Shown here piece by piece: positions 1 through 10,330 of a stretch of DNA of 64,000 nucleotides. Every line of letters begins with the position of its first letter. Position 1 is the stretch's first letter. Source of the stretch: Fragum whitleyi (lineage: Eukaryota > Mollusca > Bivalvia > Cardiida > Cardiidae); the NCBI GenBank assembly GCA_948146395.1, contig OX411543.1:21182026-21246025 (forward strand). Reading direction: 5' to 3'. The notes beneath the pieces were generated by a model. That model had not been told where the DNA came from. It did not search any database and was given only the letters and a program-made list of their open reading frames with translations. The position numbers were made by a program, and so were the translations under genes.

Positions 1-1475
1 CAGACCAAATTATATGGAAGTTCATGGCAAGCTTTGTTTCTGGATCTGCTTTTAGTTTAGACCTTTAGAGATATAGGAGGAATTTTTACGATTTTAGTGT
101 GACTGTAAGTATTTGTCACTGTTTTACAGAAAAATTAAATGTTAATTGATTAGAGGATATTGAATCAGTGGTCATTGAATACCGACTTTATAAAACAAGT
201 CATCTATAAACAGATATAAATGAGGCTATGCCAAGTTTTAATCACTTTTAGATGACAAGTTTAATAATTTCAGAATTAGATGAGAAAATTTGAAATTGTA
301 CTTATAATATCACCAGAACTTTTGTGAAAAAACAATGAAATTACGATAATTATCGATTTTAGTAATATTCTGCGAAACATATAACACTATTTGCAAATGA
401 CGTCCGCAAATCCATAATGACGTCATTTCCCAACGAAAATATAACATTACTTTCCTTTCTTAGCTCATTTGCATGGTTATTCCACTAGTGTAATAAAATT
501 CATGTAATATAAAAAAATATTCAACAGAGTAATTTTACTTCTGAAAATACTACATCTAACTGCTAACAAGGTATTGACTCAAAACTTGGCCTGTATGATG
601 TATTAGCAATATATATCTTTCTTATCACGTAAATTGGGACAACGTGGAAGCTCAATAAAATTAATAATAGAAAAGAGATTATTTACAGCAGAGGTCACCT
701 GGAGTTGTTGTATTTCAGCAATGATATCACAGGACTGTAGACTATTATCATTCTAAACTAGGATTCAAATGCAAAAAAATTCTGGAATTGAAAAGTGTTG
801 ATCATTGTCAGCCTGCACAAATCATCCAGACTGGCCAGGGTTGCAAGTAAGTTTCACACTGCTGTGATGATCCCTTTTTGTCCCTTTAATTTGTGGCTCA
901 GCGTAAAACAATTCTAACTGCCCATCAACACAGGCAGTTAGAACTGTTTTGCTCAGAGCTATAAAAATTTAATTTAATGTTCTCATGTTATTTGTGTCAT
1001 TGAAATATGTGACTTTCTACTTTCAGATTAACCTATCTTACACTTGAGAACTACAGTGTTTATGGAATATATTATCTTGTTTGTTCCTTTTGAAAAAATG
1101 GACTGATGTCTTTGTTATAAATGGAAAGTTTGATGCTTAGAGGAGAATTATATCGTGAAAATTCAAAAAAAGGAGGATTCATTTTATAGTTTGATTCTTA
1201 TCCATTATGTTAACCTTTATTATGGCTTGAAGGAGTTTATATGGTGTAAGATTTATTTAATACCAAAGTGTTCTATATTCAGAGAATTAGAGTGAAGGAA
1301 ACTGTGTGACATTAGAGCTGAAAAGAAATATATATACATGTGATTCATGCAAATTATGTAAAAGATAAAAATGTTTGAAAATTACAACGAAAAAAATCTG
1401 AATGATTTGAGGAAAACAGTTTTATTGTAAATATTGAATGATCATGGCAGAGACATCGACAATTGTAGCTTTGAT
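1..1475. other. Non-coding upstream or intronic stretch
   Basis: No exon recognised; the gene's start exon was looked for and not found. It holds one hairpin MITE (893-957) and a perfect CRE-like octamer TGACGTCA at 418-425 with a second half-site (TGACGTCC) at 398-405. The rest is AT-rich unique-looking sequence. Confidence 0.6.
893..957. mobile_element. 75-bp hairpin MITE, copy 1
   Basis: A palindrome with arms TGGCTCAGCGTAAAACA and GTTTTGCTCAGAG around CTAACTGCC / GGCAGTTAG. It belongs to a nine-copy family in this window with consensus arms GATGGCTCAGCGCAAAACAG plus TTGTAACTGCCTATA. No coding capacity. Confidence 0.8.
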
Positions 1476-1538
1476 AAAGGGAGGTGACCAAAACAAATAA
1501 GTTTAACAATATTAAAGGGAAATAACTCTTCTTCACAG

Positions 1539-1595
1539 CTATGTCTGGCTGGCATAGCTTGTCTGGATATCTATATTACAAGTCTGGAAACAATG
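1539..1595 (+). CDS. TBC1D2: PH-domain opening exon, tandem copy 1 of 5
   Basis: A 57-nt exon preceded by CTCTTCTTCACAG and followed by GTAAGTG. It enters with two bases of a codon and leaves with one (phase 1-1), so adding or skipping a copy keeps frame. The peptide is MSGWHSLSGYLYYKSGNN; GYLYYKSG is the usual first strand of a PH domain. The single G it leaves joins CT at 3755 to give Ala, followed by LGRLITKRKVW, which is how PH domains continue. The upstream flank (1476-1538) is related to but more divergent than the spacers between later copies, so this may be the ancestral copy. Which copy is used in mRNA cannot be told from sequence. Confidence 0.6.
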
Positions 1596-1681
1596 GTAAG
1601 TGAATTTGTCTTCTCACTCTTTTAAAGGGAGGTAACTAAATAAAAAAAAGAAAAGTAAAGGGGAATAACTCTTCTTCACAG

Positions 1682-1738
1682 CTATGTCTGGCTGGCATAG
1701 CTTGTCTGGATATCTATATTACAAGTCTGGAAACAATG
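1682..1738 (+). CDS. TBC1D2: PH-domain opening exon, tandem copy 2 of 5
   Basis: Identical in sequence to copy 1, with the same acceptor (TTCTTCACAG) and donor (GTAAGTG). The spacer from copy 1 is 86 nt, close to the lower limit for animal introns but long enough to splice. It is either an alternative to, or redundant with, the other copies. Confidence 0.55.
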
Positions 1739-1824
1739 GTAAGTGAATTTGTCTTCTCACTCTTTTAAAGGGAGGTAACTAAATAAAAAAAAGAAAAGTA
1801 AAGGGGAATAACTATTCTTCACAG

Positions 1825-1881
1825 CTATGTCTGGCTGGCATAGCTTGTCTGGATATCTATATTACAAGTCTGGAAACAATG
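1825..1881 (+). CDS. TBC1D2: PH-domain opening exon, tandem copy 3 of 5
   Basis: The exon is identical to copies 1, 2 and 4. Its polypyrimidine tract differs by one base (CTATTCTTCACAG), which slightly weakens the acceptor, and its downstream spacer has a T-to-C change (GAATTTGTCCTCTC). Donor GTAAGTG is intact. Confidence 0.55.
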
Positions 1882-1967
1882 GTAAGTGAATTTGTCCTCT
1901 CACTCTTTTAAAGGGAGGTAACTAAATAAAAAAAAGAAAAGTAAAGGGGAATAACTCTTCTTCACAG

Positions 1968-2024
1968 CTATGTCTGGCTGGCATAGCTTGTCTGGATATC
2001 TATATTACAAGTCTGGAAACAATG
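1968..2024 (+). CDS. TBC1D2: PH-domain opening exon, tandem copy 4 of 5
   Basis: Same 57-nt exon, acceptor and donor as copies 1 and 2, with 86-nt spacers on both sides. Confidence 0.55.
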
Positions 2025-2110
2025 GTAAGTGAATTTGTCTTCTCACTCTTTTAAAGGGAGGTAACTAAATAAAAAAAAGAAAAGTAAAGGGAAATAACTC
2101 TTCTTCACAG

Positions 2111-2167
2111 CAATGTCTGGCTGGCATAGCTTGTCTGGATATCTATATTACAAGTCTGGAAACAATG
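2111..2167 (+). CDS. TBC1D2: PH-domain opening exon, tandem copy 5 of 5
   Basis: The copy nearest the next exon (3755). It differs from the others by one exonic base: it starts CA instead of CT. That base is the third position of an NCN codon, so the change is silent whatever the previous exon supplies. Its donor reads GTAAGCA because a 370-bp transposon (2173-2542) begins five bases into the intron. GTAAG is kept, so the site should still splice. Confidence 0.6.
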
Positions 2168-2172
2168 GTAAG

Positions 2173-2542
2173 CAGGGGTTTTGAAATACTAGTTTTCTCC
2201 ACTTGTCCATGGACAAGTCAAAGCGGATTTTCTACTCGTCCAGGATCAAAATGAACTTGTCCGCTAGAGAGTAAATAGAAAAAATTGAAAAAAAAAACCA
2301 AACAAAAAATTGCCTTTTAATGAAGAAAATGCTGGTATCCAGCATTTTCTTCATTAAAAACAATGTTTTCTACCCTATTATATGAACATTAGGATGATTT
2401 CTCTCTTAATTCTTTTAAGTAACATTCCAAGATTTGCCCTGGTATTTACTTGTCCTTGGACAAGTGGCTTAGAAAAATTTTCTTGTCCTCAAGTACAAAA
2501 GCCCGAGTCGGACAATTCGGGCATGGGAATTCCACACCCCTG
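2173..2542 (+). mobile_element. CAGGGGTGTGGAA-type MITE, copy 1, inserted in the donor site of exon copy 5
   Basis: The ends are CAGGGG (2173) and CCCCTG (2542), with the longer imperfect ends CAGGGGTTTTGAAAT and ATTCCACACCCCTG inverted. The interior has CACTTGTCC/GGACAAGT pairs and a hairpin around GCTGGTATCCAGC (about 2322-2352). GTAAG flanks both sides (2168-2172 and 2543-2547), a 5-bp target-site duplication. Sequence after 2547 (GTGAATCTTTTATCACTCC) resumes the array spacer. Related copies: 32326-32682, 47033-47365 and a reverse-orientation remnant at 15062-15252. The ends look hAT-like, but an 8-bp duplication is not seen. Confidence 0.88.
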
Positions 2543-2547
2543 GTAAG

Positions 2548-3754
2548 TGAATCTTTTATCACTCCAATAGAGGGAGGAAACTCAAACATGACTGGTCCTT
2601 ATTGAATATGGACTGGCCAATTTTGGAAGAGCTTTCCACTATTTTGTGTTGATGGAATTGAAAAATATCTTTGTCTTATAGGATGATCTAAAGAGCTCAC
2701 ACAAATCTTTGGCAGACAGAATAGGCTAATATCAGCCTGCAAGGTAGTGCAGTTTAATCTTAGCCTACACCACCTGTTTTCTACTTAATTTTTATGGGAA
2801 AACATGATCTAGACAAGTTGAAATGTAAAAAAAAAAAAATGCAAAATAGTCTGAAACATAATTTTGGTCGAAAAGGATAAGGGTTAATGATTTCCACATA
2901 GAAGGAAACTGTGTTGAAAGTTTTGAATAGTTTGTCATAAGCTGATATCATGTAAATTGCTGGAAAAGTTAAGTTATTGAAACTGATAACTTCAAATTGT
3001 TTCAAACAATTTCAAGATGCCATTTTTCATGAACAGAGATGCACAAGTAAGTTTTGACTTAAAAACAAAGAAATTAAACTCTACAACTTGAAGACATCTG
3101 AAAATTACTAACTACCTTCTATTTTAATTAAACAATCTTTCCCTTAGGAAAAGGTAAGTTTAATGTAGGATTAAAGATATTTGCTGTTTTGATTAGGACA
3201 TTTTACAAAGTTATAAAATACAGCAAAGACTAAGACAAGATACCAGTAAGACTAGATTTTTCAGAAATGATTGACTAATAATCAGTTAAAGCTCGTAAAA
3301 ACTTGTCCTGCTTATTGAAAATAGGCTAGTGAAAATATGTGTCCAATGGCATAATCTACATCATAGTTGTAATGGTTGTGAGACAAAGAGAGCTTTGATA
3401 GGGCAATTTGAATTTTGAATGAGTTTAACCCTTGTCTTACTGAAATACTGGAATATTCATGCTTTGACAGGTGTTATCAATAAAGATCAGCTTGCACATA
3501 TTTGAAGTCTGATCTTAATTTACACCACCTGGATTTCATTTTTTAACCAGAAATGTGTAAAATAATACATTTTCAAAATCAATACTCAGGGTTGATAAAT
3601 GTAGTTAAGGGAACGGAGTGACACCCAGGGTTATCAAGGAGGTCTTCGAACATGATATCTTTTATTTGAACATATATACAAGCAAAGGGCTCAACATTAG
3701 CAACTCAACATGATTGGCTGCCATCTATCTTGCATTCCTATAATTCTTTTCCAG
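2548..3754. other. Intron between the exon array and exon 3755, with decayed MITE pieces
   Basis: It contains two degraded members of the 240-bp TTAACCC family. One is at about 2690-2890 (TCAGCCTGC, CACCACCTGTTTTCTACTT, AAGGGTTAA); the other at 3424-3560 (TTAACCCTTGTCTTACTGAA, then TCTGATCTTAATTTACACCA). The acceptor of exon 3755 is TTCTTTTCCAG. Confidence 0.6.
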
Positions 3755-3935
3755 CTTTGGGTCGTCTGATCACCAAGAGGAAAGTATGGTGTGTGCTAGA
3801 AGAAAGTCAATGTCAGCTGCTTTACTACAAGAGTGAAGAAGATTTTCACAAACATAGGGCTCCACAGGGGTATCTGGACCTTACAGGGGCTGCCATCTCC
3901 CTAGACCTGGAAAACCAGAACCAGTTTGCTGTCAT
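3755..3935 (+). CDS. TBC1D2: TBC1D2-like exon: PH domain strands 2 to 5
   Basis: Acceptor TTCTTTTCCAG, donor GTATGT. It enters with two bases of a codon and exits with two (AT). It encodes LGRLITKRKVWCVLEE, then CQLLYYKSEEDFHKH, GYLDLTGAAISLD and NQFAV. The K-x-W-x-V-L-x-E pattern, the Tyr-Tyr before a charged loop and the GYLDL strand are typical of a PH domain. The ATG at 3730 that opens this frame lies before the acceptor and is not the start. It is separated from the next exon by a 23.5-kb intron filled with repeats. Confidence 0.92.
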
Positions 3936-4098
3936 GTATGTATTTCAAACCCATCTTTTTTTTTGGGGGGGGGGATCAAAGTTTTAAGGGTATTGTCATC
4001 TTTTTGATAATAAGGCAAATCTGGGAGTTAACTTCGTCTATTCCGTTCCTGAACCCAGGTTCTTGAAGTTCTTGGTTGGAGTCTGTAGTGTTCAATAA

Positions 4099-4346
4099 TT
4101 AAACCCTTGTCATGCTGAATAAATTTTTGCTTAAAATTTGCATCAAAATCAAAGGGCAAAAAGAACTGAAAGTACAAACTGTGGGTCAATTTTAATTTGA
4201 AAAACTTAATCTATTGACAATTCTGGTTTAAATGTGAGAAACAGGTGGTGTAGACTAACATCAGACTGCACATTTGTGCAGGCTGATGTTGGTCTTTAGC
4301 TCCTGCCAAAGCAGGAATATTCTGGGTTCAGCATGACAAGGGTTAA
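4099..4346 (-). mobile_element. 240-bp TTAACCC MITE, full copy
   Basis: It ends in TAAACCCTTGTCATGCTGAA and its inverse TTCAGCATGACAAGGGTTAA. Inside are CACCACCTGTTTCTCAC and TCAGCCTGCAC/GTGCAGGCTGA, which pair as an internal hairpin. No coding capacity. The same family occurs at 24996-25241, 29920-31352 (interrupted), 31345-31570, 43989-44233, 57358-57595, 20163-20470 (interrupted) and as pieces at 22272, 34842 and 41880. Confidence 0.88.
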
Positions 4347-4599
4347 GATCATATTCAACTTTTTTGTGAAACTCCAATCAAAGATTTCATAATTAGGGGT
4401 CTGTCTCTGTAATTGAATTAGGATACTTTGAAATTCTACAGAAACTAAATGAGTTTTTGTGGAACAATGATAGAAACAAATAAACTCATGTGAGCGATTC
4501 AGGACCATTGTAGTTCTCTTGTTATGTGATAATTAACCAAGATCAACTGCAGTTCTCTTATACTTTCATGATAATGTTGTCTTCTCATTTCTTGATAAA

Positions 4600-5558
4600 T
4601 CTAGGACTAGAAATATTGGCTAAGAAAAAAGCCTTCTAGGAATTAAATGTTCCCAGAAAATCATAATATAACAAGTCCCTGATGACATGTGTTCCAGAAA
4701 TTGCTGTCATGAAATACTCCTGAGTAAACAAATGTCTCATCCACATTAATGATTCCCTTTTATCTCTGGAAGATCTCACATATTTTAACTCTGCAATAAT
4801 TTCATTAGTAGGATGGCATCTGAACAGCAATAATCATGTGAATTAGTCGAAACAGACTGAGGTGTTTGGTATTTTTGGCTAGAAAGGAAAGGGTATTGGA
4901 ATTAAATGGTTGGTTCTCTGAAAATCATATTGTAAGCCCCTGATGAAAGGTATGATGCCATGTGTTCCAAAAATGGATTCATGAAATACTCCTGAGTAAA
5001 TACATGTCACATCCACAGTAATGAGTCCCTTTTATATATGGAAGATCTCACATATTTAAACTATTTAATGTTTTTGTTAGTAGGGTAGCATCTGAACAGC
5101 TATAACTGTTTGAAAATAGTATTAGACTGTGGTGTTTGGTAATAATGGCTAGGAAAGAGTAAAATGGTTTCAAAAACTTAAAATCTCGGAATGAAGATCA
5201 TGACATGTGTTCCAGTAAATGTACCTATGAAATACTCCTGAGTAAATTAATGTCTCATCTACATAGATGATGACAAACTTTCGGAGTTCTCACATATTTA
5301 AGCTCTGTCATGATTTAGTTAGTAGGGTGGCATATGAACGGCAATAATTGTGTGAATAAATTTGAACAGATTGGAGGGGTGTATATGGCTAAGAAGGAAA
5401 GGGCATGAGAATTAAATGGTTCCCAGACTTTCATAATATTTCAAGTCCCTGATGACAACTTTAATGTCATGTAGTCAGGAAAATGAATCCATGAAATACT
5501 TCTGAAAGAATGAATGTCTATCTGCACAAATGATTCAAAGCTCTGGGAGTTCTCACAT
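4600..5558 (+). repeat. Degenerate tandem repeat, four units of about 250-270 bp
   Basis: GAAATACTCCTGAG or a close variant recurs at about 4711, 4983, 5229 and 5493, each in the same context (GATGACATGTGTTCC before, GAGTTCTCACATATTT and TAGTAGGGTGGCATCTGAAC after). Units are diverged by substitutions and small indels. No coding signal. The fourth unit is cut by the element starting at 5563. Confidence 0.8.
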
Positions 5559-5562
5559 TTTT

Positions 5563-6272
5563 AGCCCCACTGGACAAAGTCCAGCGGGGCTATTGTTGTA
5601 GTCCATATCTGTCCTGAGTGCATCCATTCGTCCATCCATTAACCTTTTCTTAAAACATCTTCTTCTCTGAAACCACTGGGCCGATTTCAATGAAACTTTA
5701 CCAAAATGTTCCTTGGGTGACCCTTTTAAAAATTGATAGCAAAATTTTGATTGGCCCATAAATATGGGCATGGCAGAGCGTGGCTTATTTTAGCCAAAAA
5801 TCTTTGTACAATAACTTTTCCTGAACCAATGGGCCAATTTCAATGAAACTTTACCAGAATGGTCCTTAGATGACCTTCTTCAAAAAATTGTTAGAAAATT
5901 TTGATTGGCTCAATATCATGGGCCAGGCAGGACGGGGTTTTGAGCCCAAAATCTTTGAATGACATCCCCTTCTGAACCAATGGGCTGATTTCAATGAAAC
6001 TTACCAGAATGCTTCTTAGGAGACACTTTTCAAAAATTTTTTGTGAAATTTTGTTTGGCCTATTAATATGGGCGTTGCAGGGTCCAGCTTATTTTGAGTC
6101 TTCTCTGTAATGAATGGGTGGGCAGGGTCTATCTTCTCTTTAAATACTTGGAATACCATCTCCTCTTCTGCAATTAGACAAATGCAAATGAAACTGCCAG
6201 AAAGTTTCTTGGATGATGTCACTGGACCAATAAAATTCAGGTGAGCGGTTTAGGGCCATGCTGGCCCTCTTG
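5563..6272 (+). mobile_element. 5'-palindrome/tandem-core element, AGCTCC family (A1)
   Basis: It begins AGCCCCACTGGACAAAG, a 5' palindrome closing at CAGCGGGGCT. The core has a tandem unit of about 145 bp marked by TTTCAATGAAACTTTACCAG and ATATGGGCATGGCAG. It ends GGTTTAGGGCCATGC then TGGCCCTCTTG followed by TTT. GGGCCATGCTGGCCC is a 3' hairpin. Open frames here (such as 5553-5771 on the minus strand) are repeat translations, not genes. Confidence 0.8.
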
Positions 6273-6696
6273 TTTATGTATATGAAGAAAAGTAAAATAA
6301 TTTTCTTTGGAAACATTTAGTTGATTAAACTTTGTGATAAGTTGCAACTTTCTACTTGGATACTATAAAATATAAATCCCAAAACACCTATCTAAAATAT
6401 ATTGTCTTGAAAAAATCCATTATCAAGAGAATATAAAGATTTACTTTAAAATGTCACAAGCTTTGGGAAAGATTTGGGGAAATAAAATACAATTTTCTTG
6501 GAAAGAAATACATTAGTACTTGACACTTTAAGTGTCTTTTGAATCTTCCCAAGATTTGCTAAGACTTAAGTCCCCACCTACATAAAAAGTTGGCTTCTTC
6601 ATGTTGGGATTTTTGATTGGATGAATTTGTAAATTGATTTTTGATGGCAGTCCAAATGTCCTTAAAAAAATCATTTCAATTTTTAGCTTACATAGA
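6273..6696. other. Intronic stretch, nothing recognised
   Basis: AT-rich sequence between two mobile elements, with no exon, splice pair or repeat that I recognise. Confidence 0.5.
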
Positions 6697-7580
6697 TACA
6701 AAATACTCAAGGTGAGCTATTGTGATCACTAACCGTCCGCCGTCTGTCAATCGTCCTTCTGTCTGTCTGTCTGTCCATCCATCAACAATTTCTTTAAACA
6801 TCTTCTCCTCCTAAACCACTGAGCCAATCAAGCTGAAACTTGGAAAGGATGTTCCTTGGGTGATGCTCTTCAAAAAAATTTAAAAGAATTTAATTCTATA
6901 AATAAATTTGGTTGCCATGGTTACAGAAAGGCTGAAAATTGCCAAAAATCTTAGAAAAAATTCTTCTCCTCCTAAACCAGTTAACCAATCAAGCTGAAAC
7001 ATGGCAGGAATGTGTCTTGGGTGAAGTTCTTCAAAAGTTGTTAAAAGAATTAAATTTCTTAAAAACTCTGGTTTCCATTATAATGGAAAGGCTGAAAAAT
7101 GGCTGAAAATTGCCAAAAATCTTAGAAAAAATCTTCTCACCTAATCCACTAGGCCAATCAAGCTGAAACTTGACAGGAATGTTCCTTGGGTTAAGCTCTT
7201 CATAGTTGTAAAAAGAAATTTCATTCAATCCAAAAACTCTGGTTTCCATTGCAAGGAAATGCCAAAAAATTTCCAAAAATCTTAAAAAAAGGTTACTCTT
7301 CTCTTTAACCATTGGGTCCATCAATTTTTAACTTTGCAGAGATGTTCTTAAGGTGTAAGTCTGCTAAAGTTGTTAAAAGAATTCAATTCCATCAATAACT
7401 TTGCTTGCCATGGTAACAGAAAGGTTAAAAATTTACATAGATTAAAAAAAAAAATAAAATGAAATTGCATTATGACGAAATTAAAGGTCTGTTTCTTTCA
7501 AAACCACCCTGAATGTACATCAAACAATCGATGGTATTTATAACATGGTTGAGTGATATAGGACCATCATGGTTCTCTTG
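6697..7580 (+). mobile_element. AGCTCACC-family element (C1), 5' end trimmed
   Basis: It starts in the distal arm of the 5' palindrome (ACTCAAGGTGAGCTATTG), then runs of GTCTGTC. The core unit is marked by CAATCAAGCTGAAACTTG and GGAATGTTCCTTGGGTGA, repeated about every 150-200 bp. It ends GGACCATCATGGTTCTCTTG, a 3' hairpin plus CTTG. The next element begins four bases later. Confidence 0.75.
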
Positions 7581-7583
7581 TCT

Positions 7584-8281
7584 TGCTCACCTGAGCACAA
7601 CAATGAGTTTTTGTGATCATTGAATTGTATCGTGTGTTGTCAGACATCATCAATTTTGGTTTTTACACTCTAGAGGCCACAAATTTGGTTTAACCTTCAT
7701 GAAACAAGGTCAGATTGTTTGTAAGCTCACAAATATGAACCCTATTGAACATGGGAAGGATCCATACAATATTAAAGCAAAAGAGGCCTTATTGCCAGTT
7801 TTCTTGTTTACACTCCAGAGGCCTAATTTATGGTCCAAAATTCATGAAAATTGGTCAGAATGTTGGATCACAAGGATGATAAATTGAAATAAGATCTTTT
7901 TGAAAATGGGTAGGATCCATGCAATATCTTGAGGAAAAGAATCTTGATGCTCCTTTTCTTGTTTACCCTCTAGAGGCCTCAATTATGGCCCAATCTTCAT
8001 GAAATTTCGTCAGAATGTTTAAATGGGAAGGATCCATTTGAAATAGTGCTTAAATGGCAATTAGCTTGTTAATTCTTTCATGGTTCATGAAGATTGGTCA
8101 GGATGTCTGTCTGTCACAGTCCCATGCAGGGATTGTAATACCATAATAAGACTACAATAATGACTCTTGTTGGAAATTTGGTCTTTAATGGTCCTTTAAT
8201 GATTTTTATAGGTATCTTAATTCAATAAAAAGTTGTAGAGACATAGATGAGTGATAGAGGACTATCATTGTCCTCTTATCT
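7584..8281 (+). mobile_element. AGCTCACC-family element (C2), diverged
   Basis: It opens GCTCACCTGAGCACAACAATG. The core unit is marked by ACACTCTAGAGGCC, CATGAAA and GGTCAGAATGTT, different from C1 and like C5 and C8. It ends GAGGACTATCATTGTCCTC, a 3' hairpin. The 62-residue frame at 7699-7887 is repeat sequence. Confidence 0.7.
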
Positions 8282-8480
8282 AGAAAAATTGAGGAGTGAT
8301 TTGCCACCATTATGTTATCAACATTCAATTAGGTCTGTTTCTCAAAGGTCAAGGTCACTTTTCAGATGCCAAAGTTCAAAATTGTTGCATTGAAATATAA
8401 CAGATCATTTCTTTGGCATTTAATATGCACATGACAATACTCTAAGAAAAAATTGAATTCCATTCTAAATATTGTAAGTC

Positions 8481-8554
8481 ATGGCGTCAGTGTAAAACTA
8501 TTGTAAGTACCCATATATTTATAGGCACTTACAACAGTTTGTTTTAACTCATTG
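8481..8554. mobile_element. 75-bp hairpin MITE, copy 2
   Basis: Arms ATGGCGTCAGTGTAAAAC and GTTTGTTTTAACTCAT around TTGTAAGTACC / GGCACTTACAA. The arms are more diverged than in the copies at 34590 and 44501. Confidence 0.75.
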
Positions 8555-8774
8555 AGTGTAATAGGTCCATGATTCTTGGAACTCTGTAGAGATATATAAA
8601 GATAGTTTCCTTATTCATCAAATTACCATGTTTGAGATGCATCAGGGATTTCTCAATTTCCTGACCTATTTTGCTGCTAATAGTCCTCTCCTTGGAAGTG
8701 TATTCTTTTCCATCAGTTGTGTATGTGTATAGAAGGATGTGTGTTGGGTTAGGAAAGATAAAAACTTTTTTTAT

Positions 8775-10075
8775 ATGTCCCTGCATAATTGGAGCCATAT
8801 TGTTTTACTGTTTTCTGTCTTTTTGTCAGTCTGTCTGCAAAGCTTACAAAAAAATGAAATTTCCAATTACTTTAAGCCTTTTTAAAACAATATTAGCTCT
8901 ACTGGCTGAAAGCCACCGCGGCTATTGTCATGGCGTTGGGTCTGTCATGCGTCCGTTCGTACATGTGTCCATCCGTCTGGTCGTAAATTTTTCTTTAAAA
9001 ATCTTCTCCTCAGAAACTACTGGATGATTTTCAACCAAACTTTACAGGAATGATCCTTGGGTGACCCTCTTTCAAAGTTGTTCAAGAAATTTTTATCCAA
9101 TGAAAAACATGGATTAAATGGGCGTGCCTAATTTCCAAATATGGAAAAAAGTGAGTTTTCTCAGATTCTAATTGATGTATATCAATTAAATTTTACATGA
9201 ATAATCCTTGGGTGACCATTTAACAGTCTACCAAAAATTTTTGTGATCAGATGGAAATTATGTATTTGATGGGCGAAGATCATTTCTCTATATGATATAT
9301 AGTGGAAACTTTGAAAATCATTTTCTCAGAATGTAATTGGTGGATATCAACCAAACTTCATAGGTATGATCATTGGGTGACCCTTTATCAGTCTACCAAA
9401 AATTATTGTGATCAGATGAAAAATATGTATTTGATGGGCGAAGGTCATTTCTCGATATGATATATGGTGGAAACTTTGAAAATCATTTTCTCAGAAAGTA
9501 ATTGATGGATATTAACCAAATTTTATTGCAATGATCCTTGAGTGACCCTTTATCAGTCTACCAAAAAAATTTTGTGATCGGATGGAAAATATGTCTTTTA
9601 TGGGTGGCGGTCATTTCTCTGTATGATATATAGTGGAAACTTTAAAAATCATTTTCTCTGAAAGTTACTGATGGATATCAATCAAACTTCATAGGTTTGA
9701 TCATTGGGTGACCCTTTATCAGTCTACTAAAAAATTTTGTGATTGGATGAAAAATATGTCTTTTATGGGCGGAGGTCATTTCTATATATTTTATATAGTG
9801 GAAACTTTGAAAATCATTTCAACATTAGTATAATCAAAATTTCTAAAAATCTAGTCAAAACTTAGATTTGCTATTACAAGAATTTCAAGCCTGTGGAGCG
9901 ACTCAAGCCATTGATGGCCTTCCAGTTCATATTTGGCATGTTGATTTATCTCAATGATATGCATCTGCTGGTACTAAGATTAAAGCCATGTGACTAGGCC
10001 AAGGTAATCTTTCAAGGTCAAACTTCTGAAAAACTTACTGTTTCGAGGTCATTTGTGTTTCACAAACACGTCTTG
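8775..10075 (+). mobile_element. ATGCCCC-family element split by a nested insertion
   Basis: The 5' part (8775-8896) has ATGTCCCTGCATAAT, CATATTGTTTTACTG and GTCTGTCTGC. The 3' part (9926-10075) has ATATTTGGCATG, the GGTCA-rich stretch and GTGTTTCACAAACAC, a perfect hairpin, then GTCTTG and TT. The two parts are contiguous in intact copies such as 33705-34013, so 8897-9925 is an insertion. Confidence 0.75.
8897..9925 (+). mobile_element. AGCTCC-family element (A5) nested in an ATGCCCC-family element
   Basis: It begins AGCTCTACTGGCTGAAAG with the palindrome closing at GCGGCTATTG. The core contains four units of about 155 bp marked by TGGGTGACCCTTTATCAGTC and GATATATAGTGGAAACTTTG. It ends CAAGCCATTGATGGCCTTCCAG followed by TT, matching the 3' end of the copy at 30056-31249 (CTAG followed by TT). 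Confidence 0.75.
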
Positions 10076-10330
10076 TTGTTCTTTTATTAGTTCGACCCAC
10101 TTTCAACTAAACTTGGCATAAATGTTCCTTGGGTGACCCCCTTCTTATAACTTTTTAATGAAATCGTAATTGACCACAAAATAAGCATTAGCCAGTTTTT
10201 GACCCTGAAACTTTTAACACCTTCTCTTCTGTAACCATCGGCAGATTTCAACCAAACTTTGCACAAGTGTTCCTTGGGTGACCCTTCTCAAAACTTGTTT
10301 ATGAAATTTTGATTGCCCCCAAAATATAGG

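Larger units (their letters stand above)
1476..2167 (+). repeat. Five-copy tandem array, 143-bp period, each unit an exon with both splice sites
   Basis: ATGTCTGGCT recurs at 1541, 1684, 1827, 1970 and 2113, an exact 143-bp period. Units are nearly identical, with only a few substitutions, so the amplification is recent or kept uniform by gene conversion. Each unit holds one 57-nt exon and an 86-nt spacer containing AAAGGGAGGTAACTAAATA. The region 1476-1538 is a more divergent upstream edge. Confidence 0.95.
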
